NCBI RefSeq assembly: GCF_000463075.2
Contig: NZ_AVAQ01000045.1
Span: forward strand, 86,055 to 150,054
Source: Lactiplantibacillus plantarum EGD-AQ4
GTDB taxonomy: Bacteria; Bacillota; Bacilli; Lactobacillales; Lactobacillaceae
Direction: 5' to 3'
Length of the DNA stretch: 64,000 bases
The number at the start of each line of letters is the position of its first letter. The first letter of the stretch is position 1. The notes beneath the pieces were generated by a model. It had not been told where the DNA came from. It saw only the letters and a list, made by a program, of their open reading frames with translations, and did no database searches. Position numbers and translations under genes: made by a program. Below, piece by piece: positions 9,074 to 18,546 of the stretch.

Positions 9074-10001
9074 ATGATTAAATCATGCTAGTTTAGATTA
9101 CTGTTCGCCAGCCGATGCGCGCCTTATTCCGACTTCCGGGGCCGGCTGACAATTGCTGGAACGTAAGCCGACATCGATTTGAACTCACGCAGAAACCCAC
9201 TGCGCAATTTCAAATACGAGTCTTATTCTAAGCCGGAAGAAAGATACTTCCGACTAAGAATAATTTGGCTACTGAGCATTGTCAGCCGGCCCCTCCAGTC
9301 GGGAAGCCGCTCGAATGGCGGATGAACGGCCACCTATCTTGGTACAATTGACCACCTAAAATTAGATGCCTGGTCCTTCAGGCAAACTGTGAGACAGAAT
9401 CAGCAATTCTCAGGTATTGAGGTGGGCCCATATTCAGTCTGACTCGAAAATTCAACTTGTAAGAGCTGGTAATTTGGCCATTCCGATAGAGACCGCAAGC
9501 AATGGACAAATGAGTCATAAAGCAATGTCAATCAAAACAAATCTGACAGTTAGGTCACAGACGTACTGTTGATTACGAATCAATGATCAGTCGTTCTAAA
9601 GTTGAATCCGCAAATGTCCGCCTTCCGAATTGAATCCAGGCTGGAAGGTGTTTCTGACAATGCTCAGTTTTTTAGAGTGTGAGGTTCAGACGGGTTGGGA
9701 ATGAGGATTAGCCTAGCTAGAACGTTAAGCGGTGAACTTCCGCTTGGCGTTCTGGCGTAGCTAACCGGAAGTCCCAGTCTGACCCGAACACGTTTCGACA
9801 ATATTGCATAGAACGTGGAAGACCAGTATTTAAGACGTGGTTTTCGGCTTAAATCTGTGTCCATCGCGTTCCAGCGTTGTCAGAAATGCCTGTAAGCCGG
9901 CATAGGACGTAGATTCGCTGCAAGTTTACGCTAACTCGCTTTGTTTCCAGCGAGTCTCAGCTGGCTGCTTTTGAACTTAAGAACTGGCACGTTTTGATCA
10001 T
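9074..10001 (+). repeat. Non-coding repeat element, copy R1 (928 bp)
   Basis: R1 is one of four diverged copies of a long intergenic element. Its ends form an imperfect inverted repeat (ATGATTAAATCATGC at 9074 against ATGATCAAAACGTGCC read inward from 10001). A 5' domain (9103-9327) folds into nested stems: GTTCGCCAGCC with GGCGGATGAAC, TTCCGAC with GTCGGGAA, and GGCCGGCTGACAAT with ATTGTCAGCCGGCC. Inside these is a hairpin at 9223-9263. A diverged middle follows, then a 3' domain (about 9600-9980) whose outer stem pairs TTTCTGACAATGCT with AGCGTTGTCAGAAA. This copy has the largest 3' domain, with an extra TAGCTAGAACG/CGTTCT-TAGCTA hairpin. No reading frame is shared with the other copies. 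It lies between mnmA and ktrB. Confidence 0.85.
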
Positions 10002-10033
10002 CTTTAATGCCAAAGGATAACTAATACCACGCA

Positions 10034-10071
10034 GAAAAGCCCATTAGTGAGCACTAGGCTAACTAATGGGC
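10034..10071 (-). terminator. Rho-independent terminator of mnmA
   Basis: A perfect 10-bp stem (GCCCATTAGT with ACTAATGGGC) followed by TTTTC on the minus strand lies about 25 bases after the mnmA stop and just outside repeat R1. Confidence 0.8.
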
Positions 10072-10094
10072 ATTAACTAAAAAGATAATTGCTG

Positions 10095-11336
<1,242 letters not shown>

Positions 11337-11678
11337 TTAGCCCTCAATGAGGACATCCCGTTCAATAAAGTTAGCGAGAATGTAGCGTAATTGTTCAACC
11401 GCTTCCGGATGAGCGTCATTTTTGAAAATATTAACGCGTTGAACGCCGTTACCCGTGACCGTCGTCATCTTAAAACCGGTCAAATCAGCATTCACCGTCA
11501 CCTTTAATTTAAAGGCAGCTTGGTATGGCGACGTCGGATCCAATGAGCGTTCAAAACTAAACGCACCTGACCGTCCCTTCACGAAACCGAGGTCTAGTAA
11601 CGTGTATTTTTTAACGGTTGCGCTTAAGGTATAAGACGTCGTATCGCCATCTAATTGAACTGTTTTTGTATAAGCCAT
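11337..11678 (-). CDS. DUF1831 family protein linked to cysteine desulfurase
   Basis: This 113-residue soluble protein matches the lactobacillus DUF1831 family as I remember it; no function is established to my knowledge. It shows alternating beta strands (TVQLDGDTTSYTL, AAFKLKVTVNADLTG) and a C-terminal helix (PEAVEQLRYILANFIERD), with no membrane segment and no cysteine. The gene starts 12 bases after the cysteine desulfurase and precedes mnmA, so a role in the sulfur-relay step of tRNA thiolation is a reasonable inference from position only. Start MAYTKTVQL is supported by GGGGG shortly upstream. Confidence 0.75.
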   Translation of the reverse strand: MAYTKTVQLDGDTTSYTLSATVKKYTLLDLGFVKGRSGAFSFERSLDPTSPYQAAFKLKVTVNADLTGFKMTTVTGNGVQRVNIFKNDAHPEAVEQLRYILANFIERDVLIEG

Positions 11679-11690
11679 TTGACGAACCCC

Positions 11691-12842
11691 CTATTTCTTT
11701 AATAGTCGTTGGGTCGTCTTCGTCAATACGTCGACGAACTGGTCTAAGTCAGCTTTCGTCGTGTACCGCCCAAAACTAAGGCGAATTGATTCCGTGACCC
11801 GCGGTGAATCCTCACCAAACATTGCAATCAAGACGTGGGAAGGCTCCAAGCTACCCGCGGTACAAGCAGACCCGCCGGATACAGCCACGCCACCCAAGTC
11901 TAAGTTGGTTTGCATCGTATACGTTGAAATTCCTTTGATCCACAGATTTAAAACGTGTTGCAAGTTGTTTTCGCCAAGTGAACCGTTGACTTCAAAATCA
12001 ACACCATTGGCCGTCAATTGATCCACGACATACTGTTTAAATTCCCGATATTTAGCTTGCCGGTGGGCCTTTTCTTCAGTCGTTAATTCTTGAACCGCCG
12101 TTGCAAAACCAGCGATTGCTGGTATATTTTCGGTCCCGGCACGCCGCTTATCTTCCTGCTCGCCACCTTTGACGAAGCTCGGAAAGTTAATACCGTTGCG
12201 TTTATATAAGAAGCCGAGAAACTTAGGGCCGTTGATCTTATGTGCTGACGTTGATAACATATCGATGTGGTCACGCTCAACGTCAATGTCTAATAACCCG
12301 TAAGCTTGAACGGCATCCGTGTGAAACCACGCTTGATGATCCTTCAATAACATTCCAATTTCGTGAATCGGCATCTGTGAACCAACTTCATTATTCCCGG
12401 TCATAATTGAGACTAAGATCGTATCTGGCCGCAATGCCGCTTTTAAATCATCCAGACTGATTTGGCCCTGCTCATTGACGGGTAAATAAGTAATTTCAAA
12501 GCCGTGTTCCGCCAAAAAAGCCGTCGACTTCAAAATAGCTTGGTGTTCGATTGCCGTCGTGATAATATGCTTCCCCAAATGTTGCCGGGTCCAAGCTGTC
12601 TGCATAATCGCCGTATTATCACTCTCAGTCCCACCACTGGTGAAAATAATATCATCATCGGGGGCATTGATGCTCTGGGCAATGACGTGCCGGCTATCAT
12701 CCAATACTTGCCGTGCAGCCCGTCCAAAAGCATGGGTGCTAGAGGCGTTCCCGAACGTTTGTGTCATTTGCTCAGTCATCGTCTGAACCACCGAAGCAGC
12801 CATCGGCGTGGTGGCCGCATTGTCTAGGTACACTTGCTTCAT
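11691..12842 (-). CDS. Cysteine desulfurase (NifS/IscS family)
   Basis: This PLP enzyme of 383 residues takes sulfur from cysteine as an enzyme-bound persulfide, giving alanine. The lysine that binds PLP is in STSAHKINGPKF, the PLP histidine is in the segment SGGTESDN...HQAIL, and the catalytic cysteine loop reads GGSACTAGSLEPSHVL near residue 325. It is of the short firmicute type (YrvO-like) that sits next to mnmA and serves tRNA thiolation rather than general Fe-S assembly. It lies about 155 bases after mtnN, with GAAGGAAG before the ATG. Assignment to the tRNA pathway rests on the gene neighbourhood. Confidence 0.93.
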   Translation of the reverse strand: MKQVYLDNAATTPMAASVVQTMTEQMTQTFGNASSTHAFGRAARQVLDDSRHVIAQSINAPDDDIIFTSGGTESDNTAIMQTAWTRQHLGKHIITTAIEHQAILKSTAFLAEHGFEITYLPVNEQGQISLDDLKAALRPDTILVSIMTGNNEVGSQMPIHEIGMLLKDHQAWFHTDAVQAYGLLDIDVERDHIDMLSTSAHKINGPKFLGFLYKRNGINFPSFVKGGEQEDKRRAGTENIPAIAGFATAVQELTTEEKAHRQAKYREFKQYVVDQLTANGVDFEVNGSLGENNLQHVLNLWIKGISTYTMQTNLDLGGVAVSGGSACTAGSLEPSHVLIAMFGEDSPRVTESIRLSFGRYTTKADLDQFVDVLTKTTQRLLKK

Positions 12843-12998
12843 GTCGTCATACTTCCTTCTACAAAAATCTTCGTTTACTTCTCATCGCAGCCGAGCCACA
12901 GTTGATTGTTATTCAGCTGCAGGCTGCCGCAATCACCATACTGGTAGTCCAACCACGCGTACCTTGCGCGGATTTCTACCAAACACCGTAATATGCGA

Positions 12999-13703
12999 TT
13001 AGGCAGTGGCTTGGTCTTGTGCTGCAAAGAGGGCCAATAACATCGCTGCTGATTGCTTACCCGCTTCGAGAATGAATTCATCAAAACTGACACCGGCGTT
13101 TTCGTCACCAACATCTGACATCGCCCGAATCACCACGTAAGGTGTATTGAATTGGTGGCAGGCCTGACCAATCGCAGCCCCTTCCATTTCACTCGAAAGT
13201 GCTTTTGGAAAATGTGCCAAAATCTTATCCGTTGCCGCTTTACCCGCAATAAATTGATCCCCAGAAACAATCAAACCAGTCTTGGCATTCAAACCAGTAG
13301 CGGTTGCCGCTGACATGATTTGTTTGACCCAATTGGCGTCCGTTTCATAATATAGTGGTTGTTGTGGCAATTGGCCGTATTCGTAATCAAAAGCCGTGGC
13401 ATCGACATCATGATATGCCGTTGCACTGGCTACGACCACGTCCCCGACGTGTAAACCAGCACCAATTCCGCCAGCTGAACCTGAGTTGATCACGACATCC
13501 ACGTCAAAGTTCGTAATCATCAATGCTGTCGTCATTCCGGCTTGAACTTTACCGATACCTGACTGCACTAAGACAACTTCTTGGTGATCGATCGTCCCAT
13601 CATAAAACGTGATGTCTTTGATTGGCACGACCCGTTCATCTTGCAGTGCCTCCCGTAAAGTTTTGAGTTCTTCTTCCATGGCACAAATAATTCCAAATTT
13701 CAT
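12999..13703 (-). CDS. mtnN: 5'-methylthioadenosine/S-adenosylhomocysteine nucleosidase
   Basis: MtnN (Pfs) hydrolyses methylthioadenosine and S-adenosylhomocysteine, releasing adenine; the latter feeds the activated methyl cycle and AI-2 synthesis. The 234-residue protein opens with the diagnostic KFGIICAMEEEL (catalytic Glu at 12), has SGSAGGIG near 78, the substrate-binding SSEMEGAAIGQ near 170 and the catalytic aspartate in AMSDVGDENA near 195. It is the third gene of nudF, small membrane protein, mtnN, spaced 20 bases from its neighbour. This grouping is frequent in firmicutes. Confidence 0.95.
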   Translation of the reverse strand: MKFGIICAMEEELKTLREALQDERVVPIKDITFYDGTIDHQEVVLVQSGIGKVQAGMTTALMITNFDVDVVINSGSAGGIGAGLHVGDVVVASATAYHDVDATAFDYEYGQLPQQPLYYETDANWVKQIMSAATATGLNAKTGLIVSGDQFIAGKAATDKILAHFPKALSSEMEGAAIGQACHQFNTPYVVIRAMSDVGDENAGVSFDEFILEAGKQSAAMLLALFAAQDQATA

Positions 13704-13723
13704 GTTGCACTAACCCCTACTTT

Positions 13724-13975
13724 CTATGGTGTTAAAAATAATATTAAAAAGACAATGATAATGCCTAGTATTAGTCCAGCAATCACCCAGTTGAGCTTGC
13801 GCGCCAAGCGTTTCGTCTTAGCTTCTTCAAGCGCCCGATTATTTTCGGCCGCATAAGCTTGACGCGACGAACTGCTGGTCTCTGGCTCTGAAGGTTGTGT
13901 TGGTTCATCGTCTTCAACCGGTTGCCGGCGTTGTTGCCGATATTGCTGTCGGGTGACACGTTCGTCATCAGCCAC
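13724..13975 (-). CDS. Small single-span membrane protein, function unknown
   Basis: This 83-residue protein has a long hydrophilic, Gln/Arg/Glu-rich N-terminus (about 60 residues, probably disordered) and one C-terminal membrane helix (WVIAGLILGIIIVFLILFL). Basic residues just before the helix (KTKRLARKLN) suggest that the N-terminus is cytoplasmic. It starts with GTG, the G of which is the last base of the nudF stop TAG, so the genes overlap by one base and are translationally coupled. mtnN follows. I do not recognise a named family; small proteins of this shape occur at this place in other lactobacilli, as far as I recall. Confidence 0.75.
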   Translation of the reverse strand: MADDERVTRQQYRQQRRQPVEDDEPTQPSEPETSSSSRQAYAAENNRALEEAKTKRLARKLNWVIAGLILGIIIVFLILFLTP

Positions 13976-14529
13976 TATGCTTCAACTCCTAACTCGGGGT
14001 GACTTTGCCAGTACCAAATCGCCATCACCGTTTTCGCATCCTGGATTTCCCCTGTCTGCACTTGTTTGACGGCGGTAGCCAAGTCCAGCTTGATTAGACC
14101 AATTTGTTCATCAGGGTCTTGTGGCAGCTGCGTCGCAACGGCCGTTAAACCGGTCGCTACGTATAATTTCATAAATTCATCGGTAAAACCAGGTGAGGTA
14201 TAAAATTGCGCGACTGCTTCTAATCGGCTGGCCGTCAGTCGGGTCTCTTCATTGAGTTCCCGCGCCGCTGCCTGGTCCATCGTTTCGCCGGCTTCGACCT
14301 TGCCAGCCGGGATTTCAAGCGTTAAGCCACCCGTTGCCGCTCGCCACTGCCGTTCAACGATCATTTGGTGTTCTGCCGTAATCATCAACATTGCGACTGC
14401 TGGCTGGTGCCGCACGATTTCGCGAGTTGCTGTCGTTTGGTCTGGCAACGTGACTTCTTGGCGTTCAACTTGCACGAGTCCACCTTGATAGACCATCTTG
14501 CGACTTTGAACGCGTTCTTCAAATGTCAT
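13975..14529 (-). CDS. nudF: ADP-ribose pyrophosphatase (Nudix hydrolase)
   Basis: This 184-residue Nudix enzyme is of the ADP-ribose pyrophosphatase type, which splits ADP-ribose into AMP and ribose 5-phosphate. The Nudix box reads GKVEAGETMDQAAARELNEE followed by TRL, matching GX5EX7REUXEE, at about residues 81-103. Downstream, YTSPGFTDEFMKLYVA is typical of the ADPRase subfamily. AGGGG precedes both GTG at 14532 and ATG at 14529; the ATG is taken. It is the first gene of a three-gene unit with the small membrane protein and mtnN. Confidence 0.9.
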   Translation of the reverse strand: MTFEERVQSRKMVYQGGLVQVERQEVTLPDQTTATREIVRHQPAVAMLMITAEHQMIVERQWRAATGGLTLEIPAGKVEAGETMDQAAARELNEETRLTASRLEAVAQFYTSPGFTDEFMKLYVATGLTAVATQLPQDPDEQIGLIKLDLATAVKQVQTGEIQDAKTVMAIWYWQSHPELGVEA

Positions 14530-14634
14530 CACTCAAGCACCCCTTTCAGTATCTGCTCTCTCAATAAGGATACCGATTTTTAGGGTCGAATGCAATTTTC
14601 AGTCAACCGATTACGATAATTTTAACGAACCGCA

Positions 14635-14677
14635 TAAAAATGACCTAACGAGCGGTCGTGACTGCTGGTTAGGTCAT
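14635..14677 (-). terminator. Rho-independent terminator of dapF
   Basis: TGACCTAAC pairs with GTTAGGTCA and is followed by TTTTTA on the minus strand, about 37 bases after the dapF stop. The loop is fairly long (18 bases). Confidence 0.75.
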
Positions 14678-14713
14678 GGTTCCAGTTCATCAATTCGCGG
14701 TCGTGATGACGGC

Positions 14714-15712
14714 TTACACTTGTGCCAAATTCGACACAAAGTCTTCGTACGCAGCTTGCTCACCAGTTTCGGTTACAGTCGCTGTACTGTAGTCTCCGCG
14801 TAAGGCTTCCTCAAGCGGTAAGGTGACGATGCGAACAAAGGTAGCATTGCCAATCAGTTCCATCCAGTATTCTTCATCAGCACCCTGATGGACGACTGTC
14901 TTGACCATCCCACCAGGATTGGTGACTTGAATTTCTTGATTGAAATCCGTGCTTTCTTGATGCAGTAAAACGTACATCAACGAAGAGGCGGACATCGCAG
15001 TCCCACATGCATTAGTAAAGCCAACGCCCCGTTCAAAGGTCCGCACAAAAATCGAGTTCGACCCTAAGACTTCGACAAAGCTGACGTTTACGCCATCGGG
15101 GAAGATGCTGTTTTTGCCATCATTCATCCAGGCACCGATTCGTCCTAATTCAGGACCAACCAAAGTCGCATGGTCAACAAATGCAATCAAGTGTGGATTA
15201 GGCACGGCAACCGCTGAAAACTTCAAATCTTCAGATAGTGCTGGAATCTTCTCGTTAATAATCGTCGCCGCGTCATGGTTGGCATGCATGCCTAAAGTTT
15301 GCGCGTCAAATGAGACGGGGGAGATTTCAACACTATATGCAGGAACGTGAGCAGCAAAGTCAGCAACGGCTTGCACTTTTAAATCGGCATACATGGTCTG
15401 GACCCGAAAATCTTCGGCACTATTTTGGGTGCCCAAGTAACGTGCAACCGTCCGTAAACCATTGCCGCACATGCTAGCCTCGGTGCCGTCTGCATTAATG
15501 ACTCGCATGCGACCAAGGACTTGCGAATGTTCAGATTTATCGACGACTAACACGCCATCGGCACCATCATATAAACCGGCGCCGTCCCGCTTACAAACGT
15601 TAATTGCCAATTGCTTCAAATCCGCATCAGATAACGGTGCTTGAAATTGCGTTTGATCTAATAAATAAAAATCGTTCCCAGAACCGTGTACCTTGATCAT
15701 TTTCACAGCCAT
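14714..15712 (-). CDS. dapF: Diaminopimelate epimerase
   Basis: DapF converts LL- to meso-diaminopimelate for lysine synthesis and for the peptidoglycan cross-link of this kind of lactobacillus. Both catalytic cysteines are present, in ASMCGNGLRTVARYL and in TNACGTAMSASSLMYV, and the N-terminal KVHGSGNDFYLLDQ is characteristic. At 332 residues it is longer than the 275-residue E. coli enzyme, as in other lactobacilli. Two in-frame ATGs lie at 15718 and 15712; AGGAT spaced five bases before the second favours 15712. It appears to be a single-gene unit with its own terminator. Confidence 0.95.
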   Translation of the reverse strand: MAVKMIKVHGSGNDFYLLDQTQFQAPLSDADLKQLAINVCKRDGAGLYDGADGVLVVDKSEHSQVLGRMRVINADGTEASMCGNGLRTVARYLGTQNSAEDFRVQTMYADLKVQAVADFAAHVPAYSVEISPVSFDAQTLGMHANHDAATIINEKIPALSEDLKFSAVAVPNPHLIAFVDHATLVGPELGRIGAWMNDGKNSIFPDGVNVSFVEVLGSNSIFVRTFERGVGFTNACGTAMSASSLMYVLLHQESTDFNQEIQVTNPGGMVKTVVHQGADEEYWMELIGNATFVRIVTLPLEEALRGDYSTATVTETGEQAAYEDFVSNLAQV

Positions 15713-15830
15713 CAACATCCTATCTATATAATCTTAATCCTAAATTAAACTACTTCATTATCATACTGACTTTTTCATGAAAATTCAATTCCAAAGGACC
15801 AATTCTCATGAAACCTGGTGATTAACTATG

Positions 15831-16229
15831 CTAGTTCTGGTGTTGGTTCAAATTTTTTTGCCGTTTAACCAACGCCTGATTGATTTTAGTGACTTCTAAG
15901 AACTGATAAAATCGGACGATTCCCCACAAGATCAGATAGCAACCTAGGAATAGGCCCCAAAAGCTAGGGATATACCAGTGATTAAACCAAATCGTAACGA
16001 TGGTTAACCCAAATGTACCCAGCAAATGCAGTCCTAATGCAACTGAATATGATAGCCGGTCCAGTTCAAACAAGTCTGTTAACAGTCCAATCAACGCACT
16101 CATAATTAAGACACTCACAACATTCCTCATTGTGGGATGTGCGGGCTGAATATTGAGTGCAATAATGACCAGATAGGAAACCGCTCCGTAACCACACCCA
16201 ATCATCATTCGTTGTAAGCTTACTTTCAT
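15831..16229 (-). CDS. DUF3021 membrane protein, partner of the LytTR regulator
   Basis: This 132-residue protein has four hydrophobic segments (for example AVSYLVIIALNIQ, VVSVLIMSALIGLL, LLGTFGLTIVTIWF and FWGLFLGCYLILWGIV) and a basic cytoplasmic tail (KRQKNLNQ). This matches DUF3021 proteins, usually encoded beside a small LytTR regulator and often able to hold it inactive at the membrane. The gene is the last of a four-gene unit and starts nine bases after the regulator's stop. Anti-activator function is inferred from analogous LytTR regulatory systems, not shown here. Confidence 0.8.
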   Translation of the reverse strand: MKVSLQRMMIGCGYGAVSYLVIIALNIQPAHPTMRNVVSVLIMSALIGLLTDLFELDRLSYSVALGLHLLGTFGLTIVTIWFNHWYIPSFWGLFLGCYLILWGIVRFYQFLEVTKINQALVKRQKNLNQHQN

Positions 16230-16238
16230 GGCGGCCCC

Positions 16239-16706
16239 CTATATTTCTAAGCTTTTCATCAGCGCCTTGACATATTTACGGCTGACCTCGGTTTTGACCT
16301 GACTAGTAAGAACCGCGGTCATATTGCCAGAGAAACTATCACTCAGGCTCAATAAATGGTTCAGATTCAAAAGAGCGTGCTTCGAAACCTGCACAAAATC
16401 CGGATTGGCCAGTCGTTGCCGCAAATGACTAAGCGGTTCTTTGCACTGAATGAGCTGTGCTGTCGTATAAACCAGAAGTTGCCCTTGTTGAACATCCGCC
16501 ATAATAATATCGGCAGCCTTCACCATTATCAGCTGCTCGCTGGTCTTCATCGGGATAATAGTTGGATGTGCAGTTTGGAACTGATCAATATACAGCATCA
16601 AGGCTTGTACTGACTCATCTAATTTGGACGCTTTAACCAGTACTTCTATCTGAGATGGCGCCAGTTGTTCATTTCGTTCAAATTGACTATGAACCACATT
16701 GACCAC
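16239..16706 (-). CDS. LytTR-family DNA-binding regulator
   Basis: This 155-residue protein lacks a response-regulator receiver domain. The C-terminal half (about 55-152) is a LytTR domain, with VKAADIIMADVQQGQLLVYT and the segment HALLNLNHLLSLSDSFSGNMTAVL ending in VSRKYVKALMKSL. Stand-alone LytTR proteins of this length are typical of membrane-inhibited regulatory systems. It lies 18 bases after the ABC permease and before the DUF3021 gene, so it probably controls its own operon. A candidate pair of LytTR half-sites is listed at 18547-18573. Confidence 0.87.
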   Translation of the reverse strand: MVNVVHSQFERNEQLAPSQIEVLVKASKLDESVQALMLYIDQFQTAHPTIIPMKTSEQLIMVKAADIIMADVQQGQLLVYTTAQLIQCKEPLSHLRQRLANPDFVQVSKHALLNLNHLLSLSDSFSGNMTAVLTSQVKTEVSRKYVKALMKSLEI

Positions 16707-16724
16707 CCTCCCATTGATAAAGCT

Positions 16725-17585
16725 TTACCGTTGCCATTGTAATCGTTGTCGCCACGCCGGAATGAGCACTAATAACAAGCAACCGACCAAGATATAGCCT
16801 ATTATCTGATAGGTCTGTGAGGCTGTCAACAAACCCGACCAGTTGATACGGACACCCATCAATCGCTCAAAATCGCTTCGGGCAGTGCTGCTATGAGCAA
16901 AAACGGTATTCAAAGTATCGTTCATTAACACTTGACGGTACAATGATGCCACGTAACTTCCAGGCGTTAATTTGACCAGGGTCTGGGCTGCGGTTGGAAG
17001 CAAACCAACTGGCATATAAAGTCCAACCAGGAATCCTGTTGCGGTGCCAACGATCGTCGCGAGTTTTCCAAAATTATCGATGGTATGAATACGCGCTATA
17101 ATCAGTACATTCAGAACCGTCGCCAAGCCCGCACTCATCACCATTAGACCACCAACGTCCAATAACTGTGTCCCTGTATACCTCAGTCCATCGGTAAAGC
17201 TAAAATAGCTCCACATGCCAGCGAACATTGCTAGTTGCATGACTGTACCGACAATGGTTGCACTCACTAAATAACCCAATTTCAATCTGACTGGTCCCGC
17301 ATCCGTTAGTAATAGATCTCGGTCAATCTGCCGCTGACGGTCTGAGACCAGCTGGCCTAAACCTGCTAATGTCGTTGAAATTCCTGTCAGGACTAAGGCG
17401 CCAGCAATCAACCAACTATCCAATAACTGATTCGTTTGTGCGACTTGGGACCAACCTTGTTGTATCCCGGCTTTAAGGAACACTAAGTACAGGATAAACG
17501 CAATTCCGGCACTTAATAGTGACAACAGAACCCCGCTAAGATTTCGAAAATAAAGCAAACAATCGCGCTTAATCAAAGCAATCAT
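16725..17585 (-). CDS. ABC-2 type exporter permease
   Basis: This 286-residue membrane protein has six predicted helices: the first from about residue 16 (LSGVLLSLLSAGIAFILYLVF), then near 58, 105, 140 and 175, and the last near the C-terminus (YIILVGC-LLLVLIP region). This arrangement fits the ABC-2 family of exporter permeases. A large loop lies between helices 5 and 6. It follows the ATPase gene by 36 bases and works with it, in one half-transporter pair or more. The substrate (drug, bacteriocin, polysaccharide or lipid) cannot be told from sequence. Confidence 0.87.
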   Translation of the reverse strand: MIALIKRDCLLYFRNLSGVLLSLLSAGIAFILYLVFLKAGIQQGWSQVAQTNQLLDSWLIAGALVLTGISTTLAGLGQLVSDRQRQIDRDLLLTDAGPVRLKLGYLVSATIVGTVMQLAMFAGMWSYFSFTDGLRYTGTQLLDVGGLMVMSAGLATVLNVLIIARIHTIDNFGKLATIVGTATGFLVGLYMPVGLLPTAAQTLVKLTPGSYVASLYRQVLMNDTLNTVFAHSSTARSDFERLMGVRINWSGLLTASQTYQIIGYILVGCLLLVLIPAWRQRLQWQR

Positions 17586-17621
17586 TTAAGTCAGCTCCTT
17601 TCCAGTTAAGGACATAAAAGC

Positions 17622-18455
17622 CTAGTCCAATGAACCAGGTCGATACTCAAAATCGAGCAAGTTGGACTGACACATCGTCAAGATTCGCAATGCAGACGCC
17701 ATATCGGTCGGTAGACAAATCACTTGATTACCGGCAACGTGAAATTCAGTTTGTGCCAAAATTGTTAACACAGCACTTTGCGCGTCAGGCTCCACCGTCA
17801 AAACTAATTGTGACCGGGCGTAACGTCGCTTGATCTCAGCAGCCGTCCCATTGGCACAAATACATCCCTTGACCAAAATATAAATATTATCTGCAGTGTC
17901 GGCTTCATTCAAGTAATGTGTCGTCAGCACAATTGTCAATCTCTCTCGTTGCTGCAAATCTTGCAATAATTGCCAAATTGCCGTTCTGGTTTGAATATCT
18001 AGCCCAGTAGTCGGTTCATCCAAAAACAGAATTTCAGGATGATTGAGTAAGGCCCGTGCAATATCGACTCGCCGTTTCTGACCTCCGGAAAGCGTGCCGT
18101 ATCGCTGGTGAAAGAAGCTGGTCAAGCCAAGTTGCACCCTTAATTCTGCGACTCGTTGCTCGGGAACATGGCGGTATTGTTGGGCACGTAATCGTAAATT
18201 TTCTTCAACTGTCAGGGCGTCATCCAGCACACTGCTTTGAAAGACAACGCCTGGCTGACGAGTGTGAGTCATCTCAACGGTTCCAGCAGACGGTGTTAGC
18301 TGACCAATCAGCAACTTGATCAACGTACTTTTACCGGCGCCATTCGGCCCAAGCACGGCAGTCATACTGCCCGTTTTAATTTTTAAGTTAATGTCATTGA
18401 CCACAACGTGTTGCTTGTAGGCCTTTGTTAAATGCATCGTCGAAAGTAATAACAT
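17622..18455 (-). CDS. ABC transporter ATP-binding protein
   Basis: This 277-residue ATPase belongs to the exporter (ABC-2, CcmA/DrrA-like) class. It has Walker A GPNGAGKSTL near residue 37, a signature written LSGGQKRRVDIARAL, Walker B EILFLDEPTTGLD and the H-loop TTHYLNEA. The C-terminal 60 residues form the extra domain common in this class. Start choice: GGGAG abuts the ATG at 18464 with no spacer, but lies nine bases before the ATG at 18455 (MLLLSTMHLTKAY), which is preferred. First gene of the four-gene exporter-regulator unit. Confidence 0.92.
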   Translation of the reverse strand: MLLLSTMHLTKAYKQHVVVNDINLKIKTGSMTAVLGPNGAGKSTLIKLLIGQLTPSAGTVEMTHTRQPGVVFQSSVLDDALTVEENLRLRAQQYRHVPEQRVAELRVQLGLTSFFHQRYGTLSGGQKRRVDIARALLNHPEILFLDEPTTGLDIQTRTAIWQLLQDLQQRERLTIVLTTHYLNEADTADNIYILVKGCICANGTAAEIKRRYARSQLVLTVEPDAQSAVLTILAQTEFHVAGNQVICLPTDMASALRILTMCQSNLLDFEYRPGSLD

Positions 18456-18546
18456 TTTGACCATCTCCCAATTAAATTACCGTCAGCTTACACACTAAAT
18501 ACAGGTTTGTCTCGCCTTTTTCGCTAAGTCGTCGATTACACCGGTT

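Noticed and set aside
9664..9864. 66-codon minus-strand frame inside repeat R1
   Set aside because: The homologous region of R3 does not keep this frame, and the region forms hairpins; it is not a conserved protein.
12886..12995. Minus-strand frame ending YAWLDYQYGDCG... between mtnN and the desulfurase gene
   Set aside because: It looks mildly protein-like, but its only upstream ATG lies within mtnN in another phase, and the TTG near 12985 has no good ribosome site.
15780..15830. Inverted repeat TTTCATGA/TCATGAAA after the DUF3021 gene as a terminator
   Set aside because: There is no T run on the minus strand after the stem; it could be a weak terminator but evidence is insufficient.
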